Shown: positions 58,106 through 64,000 of the stretch, piece after piece | How positions within the stretch are numbered: the first letter of the stretch is position 1 | Layout of the letters: each line of letters starts with the position of its first letter | DNA from: JASLEW01 sp035544895 | GTDB lineage: Bacteria > Acidobacteriota > Thermoanaerobaculia > Multivoradales > UBA5704 | DNA length: 64,000 nucleotides | Direction: 5' to 3' | Assembly (NCBI GenBank): GCA_035544895.1 | Contig: DASZZM010000039.1 | Coordinates: 1-64,000 of the forward strand | The notes under the pieces: model-generated | What the model saw: the letters and a program-made list of their open reading frames with translations, nothing else | What the model was told of the DNA's origin: nothing | Database searches by the model: none | Position numbers and translations under genes: made by a program

Positions 58106-58117
58106 GAAATGCATTTC
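58106..58117. promoter_or_regulatory. Perfect palindrome, candidate operator for the XRE regulators
   Basis: GAAATGCATTTC is its own reverse complement. It lies 36 bases upstream of the paralogue 1 start and 109 bases upstream of the small secreted protein start, in the shared promoter region. A second palindrome, CTCCTAGGAG, is at 58153-58162, and CTCCAGATGC is directly repeated at 58079-58088 and 58090-58099. XRE regulators usually bind such dyads. Confidence 0.6.
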
Positions 58118-58226
58118 GGGTGGTTTTTTCCAGGTTCGCTGAGGCACGCTATCTCCTAGGAGGCCGGCCGCGCGGGCCGCTTCGAGGCCGCGGCGGGACC
58201 GCCGCCTCTGGCGAAAGGAGTCTTCC

Positions 58227-58595
58227 ATGCCTCGATTCGGCTCTCGTCCTCGGCTCGCCGCCGCGCTGGTGGCGGTCGTCCTCGCCGCCGCCGTACCGGT
58301 CACCGCAGCCCCCGAAGGACCGCACGCCCTCCGCAGTGCCCTGGCACCGGCCTGGTGGAGCGGGATCGGGGAGTGGCTCAGCGGCGCCTGGGCCAAGGTA
58401 GGGTGCTCCATCGACCCGAACGGCCAATGCAAACAAGACGCGGGGGCGACCCCGGGAAGCGGCGGGGGCGTCCGCAGTCCGGCCGGCGCGTTCCGCGCCA
58501 AGGAAGGCTGCAGCATCGACCCGAACGGCTGCATAGGCCACTCGGCGGTCCCGCCGGGAGGCGGCAGCAGGCCCGCCGGGCCAGCTCCACGCTGA
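58227..58595 (+). CDS. Small secreted protein with duplicated GCSIDPNG motif, candidate signal-peptide precursor
   Basis: 122 residues, ATG 58227 with AAAGGAGTC 7 bases upstream. The signal peptide, MPRFGSRPRLAAALVAVVLAAAVPVTAA, is followed by a ~94-residue mature part. Two copies of the motif are seen: KVGCSIDPNGQC (about residues 58-69) and KEGCSIDPNGC (about 92-102), separated by a Gly/Ala/Pro linker; an amphipathic Trp-rich segment (WWSGIGEWLSGAWAKV) precedes the first. It is flanked by two XRE/TPR regulators, divergent from one and convergent with the other. It could be the precursor of a peptide or peptides sensed by the TPR domains; a bacteriocin or structural peptide is the main alternative. 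Confidence 0.78.
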   Translation: MPRFGSRPRLAAALVAVVLAAAVPVTAAPEGPHALRSALAPAWWSGIGEWLSGAWAKVGCSIDPNGQCKQDAGATPGSGGGVRSPAGAFRAKEGCSIDPNGCIGHSAVPPGGGSRPAGPAPR

Positions 58596-58629
58596 CGCAG
58601 GGTGCCCGTGGCGGTGGACCGGCAGGCCC

Positions 58630-60108
58630 TCATGCCGCGAAGGCGAGCGCCGGGTCGTGCCGGGCGCGATAGAGGTAGGCGACGAGGCGGCGGGCGAGCT
58701 CGGCGGTGAGGGCCTCCCGGTCGGCGGCCTGGCGGAAGAGCTGGAGGGCCGCGCGGGCCTCGCGGTGGATGCCCTTGGCGCGGAAGACCCGCGCGGTCTG
58801 CCGCGCCAGCTCCTTGACCTCGGCGGTGCGGCCGGCGGCGGCGTGGAGAGCGGCGAGCTCCAGGGTCACCAGGGCGGCGTCGTAGGCCATGGCGCGGGCC
58901 AGGAACTCGCCGCGCACGCGGGCGAAGGCGGCGAGGGCCGCAGCGGGGCGGCCGAGGCCGGCGGCGACCCGTCCCTCGAGCCAGACCACGCGCACCAGGT
59001 CGAGCTCCTTGTGCAGGGCCTCGGCCATCTGGCGCACCTCGGGGAGGAGCAGCGCCGCCTCGCCGTGGCGGTCGAGGTGACAGAGGTTGGTGGCCAGGTT
59101 GAAGCGCAGGGCAAAGAGCAGCCGGGGCTCGCGCTGGTCGTCGACGAGGGGAGCGGCCTGGCGCAGGGTGGCGATGGCGCGCTCGGCCTCTCCGAGGTGA
59201 TCGAAGGCGACGGCCTTGTTGACCAGGATGCGCGCGGCCGCTTCGCGCGGCGCCGCGGCCAGGGCGCGGCCGGAGAGCTCCAGGGCCTCGGCGAAGCGCC
59301 GCTGAGAGCGGCGCAGCGACGCCTCGAGGTCGAGCAGGCGCCACGCGGCGAGCAGGCGGCCCGGATCGGCTGCCTCCCCCTCCTGCCAGAGACGCCGGGC
59401 GCGGGCGAAGGCCTCCTCGGCGCCGCGCTCGTCGTTTCTCACCCGCCGCGCGTTGGCGAGGAAGCCCAGGCAATACCCCTGGAGGCGGAGGCGCCAGAGC
59501 CTCTCGCCCGGCGCGAGCTCGGCGACGCGCAGCGCCAGCTCGGCGAGCTCGACCGCGCGGCTGGCGTCGTCGGAGGCCGCCTCCGCGCTCTCGTGGCAGA
59601 GCCGTTCGGCGAGCGCCCAGGTCTGGTACTCCCGGGACTTCTCGACGAGGAGACGCCGCTCGCCGGGGGCGAGCGGCGCGAGGACCTCCCACAGGCCTGC
59701 CGCCCGGCGCCGGGCGGAGCCGGCGCGGCGGGCGCGCAGCAGCGCGACGAGGTGGTGGGCGGTGACCTCGACCGCCACCCTCCCCATCGCGGCCGCGAGC
59801 TGACGGGCGCGGCGCAGCTCCGCGGGCGAGGGATCCGCCGGCGAGCGCGGCCCGTCCGCCGCTCCGGCGCCGAGCCCTGTCGCCTGGGCGAGCGCCAGGA
59901 GGACGTCGTCGATGGCCTCGACCTCGTAGCCCATGGCGGCGGCGAGCGACTCCAGCCGGTCGCGCGACGGCGCCTGCTCCCGCTCGTAGTGGGAAACCGT
60001 CTCCTTCGAGATCCCGGCCGCCCGGGCGAGCTCCACCTCGGTCCAGCCGCGGGCGCGACGCAGGGCGGTCAAGGTCACGCTGAGCAGTGGGGGAGCGGGT
60101 CTCGGCAC
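58630..60108 (-). CDS. XRE-family HTH regulator with large TPR sensor domain (paralogue 2)
   Basis: 492 residues from GTG 60108. HTH at residues ~10-65 (LTALRRARGWTEVELARAAGISKETVSHYEREQ), clearly different from that of paralogue 1; the linker (~65-138) also differs. From LAPLAPGERRLLVEKSREYQTWALAERL to the end the protein is nearly the same as paralogue 1. So both would sense the same or very similar ligands yet bind different DNA. It converges on the small secreted protein gene with a 34-base gap. No GAAATGCATTTC copy lies upstream of it. Confidence 0.85.
   Translation of the reverse strand: MPRPAPPLLSVTLTALRRARGWTEVELARAAGISKETVSHYEREQAPSRDRLESLAAAMGYEVEAIDDVLLALAQATGLGAGAADGPRSPADPSPAELRRARQLAAAMGRVAVEVTAHHLVALLRARRAGSARRRAAGLWEVLAPLAPGERRLLVEKSREYQTWALAERLCHESAEAASDDASRAVELAELALRVAELAPGERLWRLRLQGYCLGFLANARRVRNDERGAEEAFARARRLWQEGEAADPGRLLAAWRLLDLEASLRRSQRRFAEALELSGRALAAAPREAAARILVNKAVAFDHLGEAERAIATLRQAAPLVDDQREPRLLFALRFNLATNLCHLDRHGEAALLLPEVRQMAEALHKELDLVRVVWLEGRVAAGLGRPAAALAAFARVRGEFLARAMAYDAALVTLELAALHAAAGRTAEVKELARQTARVFRAKGIHREARAALQLFRQAADREALTAELARRLVAYLYRARHDPALAFAA
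58634..59694 (-). repeat. 1061-base direct repeat, copy 2 (TPR-encoding)
   Basis: Partner of 56572-57632, same orientation, constant 2062-base offset. The small secreted protein gene and one HTH half lie between the copies, so homologous recombination would delete them and leave one chimeric regulator. Confidence 0.88.
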
Positions 60109-60390
60109 GGCGCGCGGCCTCGTCGTGTCCTCTCAAAAGAAAGGTTGCCGGTCGGGTTCAAGGCGTGACAAGGCATGCCACAAGAGGAGCCCGAAGCAGG
60201 GAAAAAGGTCGCGGTTTACAGGGACGGCGGGATTCTCCATCGAGGCGTTCTCCGCAGCGATTTAGCTCCCATAGCATTCATAGCACTGATTTGGTGCGGC
60301 CCGGCGCGCGCTGCCGCGAGCGCCAAGCCGCCATCGCTGCCAAACCGGAACCGGAGGGAGCCGCTGGCCAAAGTTGAGCTCGAAGACGGG
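60109..60390 (+). other. Spacer with an AT-richer patch between regulator 2 and the next forward genes
   Basis: Most of this is GC-rich, but 60255-60295 is markedly AT-richer and contains CATAGCATTCATAGCA, a direct repeat of CATAGCA, as expected of a promoter or operator. A forward frame is open through it from ATG 60175, but that part has no ribosome-binding site and poor protein character. Confidence 0.4.
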
Positions 60391-60702
60391 ATGGCCCTCG
60401 TGCTGCTGCACCCGGACGTGAGCCCCGAGCAACACGCCAGGCTGCGGCGTCTGCGCGTCTCCAAGGCGAGGCTGCTGCGCGCCGGGCAGTGCCTCGTGGC
60501 GATGACCGACGCGTGGCTCGAGGCGGACGTGCCCGAAGAGGCGCTGGACGTCCTGGCCCTGGCTGCCGTCGGTTACTTGACCCTGCGCGGCCACGAGAAA
60601 GCCGCTGCGGGCGTCGCGCGGGCGCGCCCCTCGCGACGCAAGAAGAGCGCCAGGGAAAGACGACCGGTGCTTCGCTGGACGAGCTCGCGACCGATCAACT
60701 GA
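60391..60702 (+). CDS. Hypothetical small helical protein upstream of zinc-finger/TPR genes
   Basis: 103 residues from ATG 60391 (an in-frame ATG at 60175 would give 175). ALVLLHPDVSPEQHARLRRLRVSKARLLRAGQ and EEALDVLALAAVGYLTLRGHEKAA are amphipathic helices; the tail is strongly basic (RPSRRKKSARERRP). No recognised family. It ends 20 bases before the ATG of the zinc-finger/TPR gene and is likely co-transcribed with it. Confidence 0.5.
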   Translation: MALVLLHPDVSPEQHARLRRLRVSKARLLRAGQCLVAMTDAWLEADVPEEALDVLALAAVGYLTLRGHEKAAAGVARARPSRRKKSARERRPVLRWTSSRPIN

Positions 60703-60722
60703 CGGGGCGGCGGCTGCCAGGC

Positions 60723-62297
60723 ATGGACCATCCCGACCTTCACGTGCTGGCCCAGCTCGTCCTGTGCCTGCCGGAGGCGGAGCGGGAGATCTTCGATCAC
60801 CTGTTCACCTGCACCGGCTGCCGCCAGCGCCTGGTGTGGGCCAAGGCGGCGGCAGAGACGCAAGGCCGGCCGCTCGACGAGCTGCAGTGCGAGGTGCCGT
60901 GTGAGCCCGCCGAAACCGGCGGCGAAGCAGAAGCCGTGCTCGACCGGGTGAAGGTCGTTGCCGACCGCCAGGACGCACGGTGGAGAGGCGATCGCGAGCA
61001 GGCCGGGCGGCTGTACGACGAGCTCGTGGCGCTGCCCGAGGTTGCATGGGGGACGGCGATCGAGCAGGAGCGCTTCGGCTCGCCCGGTCTCGCCGATCTG
61101 CTGCTCGCGGCGAGCGCCGAGACGGTGGGGAGCGATGCGCCGCGGGCGGAAAAGCTCGCAGCGCTGGCGCTCGACATCGCCGGCGGCGTCGATGGCGGCC
61201 GTTACGGCGGGAGCCTGGTGCGGCGCCTGCACGCGCGCTGCCTCTGCGCTCTGGGCGAGGCGCGGCGCCGGCAGGGTGACAGCGCCGCGGCCGAGCGGGC
61301 TTTCGAGGTGGCAGGGCGGCGGCTCGGCGACGAGCCCATGGACATCGAGGAGCGCGCCGTGGCCTGCCGGCTGCTGGCGCGGCTGCGCGCCGACCAGGAG
61401 AGACTGGACGAGGCTTTCGGGCTGCTCGAGCGGGCGGCGATACTCTTTGCCGGCCTGGCCCGCTTCCGCGAGCTGGGCGAAGTCCTGGGCGAGCAGGGCC
61501 TTCTCTACCTCTCCCACGGCGAAGCGCATGCGGCGCTGCCGCTTTTGCGCGAGGCGGTCGGACACGTCGAGGCCTCGCCGCGGCCGCGTGCCGCGGTCGA
61601 GCTGCGCCTCGGCCTGGCGCGCTGCTACGCCGAGCTGGGCCAGCCGGCCGAGGCGGACGCCGCCCTGGGGGCAGCGCGCCAGCTCTACCACCTCTTCGGC
61701 CGCCGCGAGCGGCTGACCTTCCTGCACGCCGAGGCGGGCATCGACGCGCTGTGCCACCGGCTGCTCAAGGCGGTCTCGAAGCTCACGGCCGTGGTGCACC
61801 GGCTTGGCGCCGTGGCGCCCTACGACGCGGCGGCGGCGGCGCTCGACCTGGCCGAGATCTACCTCGAGCGCGGCATGCGCGAGCCGCTGCTGCGGCTCGG
61901 CGGCGAGCTCGTCCTGCTGCTGGCCTCGTCCGAGCTTCATCCGCGGGCGCGCCTGGTGTTGGCGGTCACCGTGGCGGTGCTCGCCCGCTCACCCGATGTC
62001 CTGTCGAGCGATCTCGTCGAGCGGGCGGCGCGCTACTTCGCGCTGGCCCGCCATGCCCCGGAGCGCGCCTTCGAGCGTCCCGAAGGCAGACCCTTCGAGC
62101 TGCCCTGGGACGAGCTCGACCCGGAGAGCTTGCGGCGTGATCTCTGCGCCGTGGCCGGGCTGCCGGAGGAGATGGCGCGCCTCGGTGCGGCGCAGATCGA
62201 CCCGGCGATCCGGGAGCGGCTGGCGGCGACCTGCGAGGAGATCCTGGGAGTGCGCATCGTTTTCGGCGAGCTCGGAGCCAGGGCGGAGCCGAGCTGA
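60723..62297 (+). CDS. Anti-sigma-factor-like zinc-finger protein with TPR domain (first of tandem pair)
   Basis: 524 residues from ATG 60723. The N-terminal ~45 residues (LAQLVLCLPEAEREIFDHLFTCTGCRQRL) carry HLFTCTGC, the HX3CX2C motif of zinc-binding anti-sigma (ZAS) domains. Residues ~90-500 are TPR-like helical repeats (HARCLCALGEARRRQGDSAAAERAFEVAGRRL, RLGLARCYAELGQPAEADAALGAARQL). There is no membrane segment, so it would be cytoplasmic. No sigma factor gene is adjacent in this window; it might bind an RNA polymerase factor elsewhere, or use the zinc finger for other contacts. Its stop overlaps the next ATG. Confidence 0.76.
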   Translation: MDHPDLHVLAQLVLCLPEAEREIFDHLFTCTGCRQRLVWAKAAAETQGRPLDELQCEVPCEPAETGGEAEAVLDRVKVVADRQDARWRGDREQAGRLYDELVALPEVAWGTAIEQERFGSPGLADLLLAASAETVGSDAPRAEKLAALALDIAGGVDGGRYGGSLVRRLHARCLCALGEARRRQGDSAAAERAFEVAGRRLGDEPMDIEERAVACRLLARLRADQERLDEAFGLLERAAILFAGLARFRELGEVLGEQGLLYLSHGEAHAALPLLREAVGHVEASPRPRAAVELRLGLARCYAELGQPAEADAALGAARQLYHLFGRRERLTFLHAEAGIDALCHRLLKAVSKLTAVVHRLGAVAPYDAAAAALDLAEIYLERGMREPLLRLGGELVLLLASSELHPRARLVLAVTVAVLARSPDVLSSDLVERAARYFALARHAPERAFERPEGRPFELPWDELDPESLRRDLCAVAGLPEEMARLGAAQIDPAIRERLAATCEEILGVRIVFGELGARAEPS

Positions 62298-63583
62298 TGG
62301 AGCGCGGGCACCCGAGCCTCGAGACGCTCGCCAAGTGGCTGGCCGGACGGCTCGAGCACGACGAGGTACGCGGCGAGATCGTGCCGCACCTGGCGGAGTG
62401 CTGCGCGGGCTGCCGCGCCCGCTTCGCGGAGATCGGCCGCCTGCAGGGTGAGGTCGGGCATTGGGATGAGGTGGTCGCGGTGCTCGAAGGGCAGGCGGCG
62501 CCGGGTGTGGTCGCCGAGCTGCTGGCGCTGCCCGCGCCGGCGCGCTGGCGGCGCGCGGCGGAGCTCGCCGATTGGGGGGCGAGCCGCGAGCTGCTGCGCC
62601 GCAGCCGCGAGACGGCGCCCGACGACCCCGCCGCGGCAGCGGACCAGGCGCTGCTCGCCGTGGTGATGAGCGAGCGGCTGAGCAGCGCCTACGATCCGAA
62701 TTGGGTGCTCGACCTCCAGGCGCTGGCGCACGCGCAGCTCGCCGAGACGCGGCGCCGCCTGGGCGAGCGGCACGGCGCGGGCGAGGAGCTGCGGCGCGCC
62801 GAGGAGTGCCTGGCGCGCAGCACGACCGGCAGCCCCCTGGTGCTGGCGGATGTGTTGACCGCCCGGGCGGCGCTCTCCCGCGACGAGGGACAGCCCGAAG
62901 AGGCCAGCCAGCTGCTCGGCGAAGCGATCGCCCTCTACCGGGAGGCCGAGGAGCGCGACACCGCCGCGGCGGCCGAGGTTCTGGTCGAGAGCGCGGACCT
63001 CCTGGCCGATCTCGGAGACTTCGAGGGCGCGCTGGCCAAGGTGGTCGAGGCGGAGAGCCTGGCGGGCGCCCTGGCCCCCGCCGCCGCCCCCGCGATGGTG
63101 ATACGGATCGAGCTCAAGGTGCTCGACGTCCTGACCCGGGCCGGGCGCGCCGAGCAAGCCGCGGCCCGGCTGGAGCAGGCGCGGGCGCTGGTGGCGGCAC
63201 AGGGCGGGGAGCTGGAGGGCGCGCTGCTCGGGTGGGTCGAGGCGCGGCTGGCGCTGTCCGCGGGCGAGACGGCGGCGGCAGAGTCGGGCCTGCGCCGCGT
63301 CTGGCCGTCGCTCGCGGGGCAGCGGCGGTGCGGCGATGCCGCCCTGGCCGCGCTCGAGCTCGCGCTGCTCTTGCTGCACGACGACGGCGCGCCGGCAGAG
63401 GAGAGGCTCAAGTCCCTGGCGGCCGAGCTGACACAGGCGCTCGCCGCCGGCGCCGCCGAGACGGCGACCTGGGAGGGCCTGGTCGACTTCCTGCGCGCTG
63501 CCGCGCAAGGCCAGGTCAGGCCGGCCCTGGTACGGGCGACGGCGGCAGGCCTGCGCCTGGGGCCGCGGGGCAGGCGGTGGTGA
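62297..63583 (+). CDS. Anti-sigma-factor-like zinc-finger protein with TPR domain (second of tandem pair)
   Basis: 428 residues from ATG 62297, sharing one base with the upstream stop (TGATG). The N-terminus (LAKWLAGRLEHDEVRGEIVPHLAECCAGCRARF) has HLAECCAGC, a ZAS-like zinc site with an extra Cys. Residues ~70-410 are TPR-like helices (AHAQLAETRRRLGERHGAGEELRRAEECL). It has the same architecture as the preceding gene, with diverged sequence. Probably forms a functional pair with it; its relation to the nearby XRE/TPR regulators is suggested by position and repeat type only. Confidence 0.75.
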   Translation: MERGHPSLETLAKWLAGRLEHDEVRGEIVPHLAECCAGCRARFAEIGRLQGEVGHWDEVVAVLEGQAAPGVVAELLALPAPARWRRAAELADWGASRELLRRSRETAPDDPAAAADQALLAVVMSERLSSAYDPNWVLDLQALAHAQLAETRRRLGERHGAGEELRRAEECLARSTTGSPLVLADVLTARAALSRDEGQPEEASQLLGEAIALYREAEERDTAAAAEVLVESADLLADLGDFEGALAKVVEAESLAGALAPAAAPAMVIRIELKVLDVLTRAGRAEQAAARLEQARALVAAQGGELEGALLGWVEARLALSAGETAAAESGLRRVWPSLAGQRRCGDAALAALELALLLLHDDGAPAEERLKSLAAELTQALAAGAAETATWEGLVDFLRAAAQGQVRPALVRATAAGLRLGPRGRRW

Positions 63584-63642
63584 GCGCTGGCGGGCCGGGA
63601 GGGACCGAGAGCGACGGGTCGCGCACCCGAGGAGGATCCCCG

Positions 63643-64000
63643 ATGAGCAGGAAACTGAGTTTCGGCCTCGCCGTGGCGAGTCTTTCGGTTGTCTGGGCCT
63701 GTAGCGGCGGTGGCAGCTCACCGTCCGAGCCGGTGGGCCAGGACAGTATCTCGTTGGTCACGATCACACCGGCCGACGGGACCAAGCTCGCCGCGGGCAG
63801 CGTGGTCACCTTCGCGGCGACGCTTCACTACCAGCTGAGCAGCGCCGCCTCGGGCGAGATCATCGAGGTGATTGAGAACCAGAACGGCGGCATTCTCACG
63901 AGCGGTCCGCAGTTTTCCGTAACGGTCAGCCGCGGGCAGGGCTCGGCACAGCTTGCCGACCGGATCACGATACCTTCGAGCGGCGTTACCCAGATCCTGG
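63643..64000 (+). CDS. Putative lipoprotein (partial, runs off the window)
   Basis: ATG 63643 with AGGAGG (63630-63635) 7 bases upstream. The lipoprotein signal MSRKLSFGLAVASLSVVWAC (lipidated Cys 20) is followed by a Gly/Ser linker and a beta-rich domain (ISLVTITPADGTKLAAGSVVTFAATLHYQLSS) resembling Ig-like folds. 119 codons are visible. Function unknown. Confidence 0.75.
   Translation, partial: MSRKLSFGLAVASLSVVWACSGGGSSPSEPVGQDSISLVTITPADGTKLAAGSVVTFAATLHYQLSSAASGEIIEVIENQNGGILTSGPQFSVTVSRGQGSAQLADRITIPSSGVTQIL

Overview
The window is high-GC DNA (visibly around 70%) that most resembles an Acidobacteriota chromosome, probably near the class Thermoanaerobaculia. The main clues are two tandem secreted proteins with the acidobacterial VWFA-related domain, a large Oar-like TonB-dependent receptor with an N-terminal carboxypeptidase-regulatory domain, sulfatase-fold proteins fused to TPR repeats, and many secreted PKD/TPR proteins. 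The taxonomic placement is an inference from gene content; no rRNA gene is present.

Layout: 1-92 is the end of an unknown gene. 524-5341 encodes a very large secreted PKD-repeat protein. 5478-22430 is a tightly packed, all-forward surface-glycan cluster of twelve genes, many with overlapping stop/start codons: a Wzt-type ABC ATPase, a radical SAM/SPASM-like enzyme, five glycosyltransferase genes (one a PIG-L deacetylase/GT2 fusion), a 2OG-Fe(II) oxygenase, a GNAT-like protein, a sulfatase-fold protein and a YfhO-like membrane protein. No Wzm permease is visible. 22541-24897 is a reverse serA-serC pair. 25057-27324 is a PMT-like membrane glycosyltransferase with a TPR tail. 27340-37260 is reverse-strand cell-envelope material: a TonB receptor with its own promoter and terminator, a TPR protein, two sulfatase-fold/TPR proteins and another TPR protein. 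37706-43370 holds a transglutaminase-like/TPR lipoprotein and the two VWFA-related proteins, followed by an RlmI-like RNA methyltransferase.

44821-53076 is a translation region: a secreted protein, two tRNA-Val genes, then thrS-infC-rpmI-rplT-pheS-pheT. It contains a dispersed ~110-150 bp repeat found once in an intergenic spacer and once, inverted, in frame inside pheS, giving PheS an extra ~57 residues. PheT lacks the usual N-terminal tRNA-binding OB domain, L20 has a repeat-built C-terminal tail, infC appears to start at AUA, and the rpmI-rplT spacer is strongly structured.

53407-56281 is a small accessory region: a 50-residue Cys-rich protein abutting a secreted protein, a decayed tyrosine recombinase, a bulged inverted repeat and a lower-GC orphan gene.

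56562-63583 is the most novel-looking part. Two XRE-HTH/TPR regulators with near-identical TPR halves and different HTH halves flank a small secreted protein carrying two copies of a GCSIDPNG motif, with a perfect 12-bp palindrome in the divergent promoter region. This resembles the peptide/receptor organisation of RRNPP quorum-sensing systems, but in a didermal phylum. It is followed by two tandem zinc-finger (HX3CX2C-like)/TPR proteins. A lipoprotein gene runs off the right edge.
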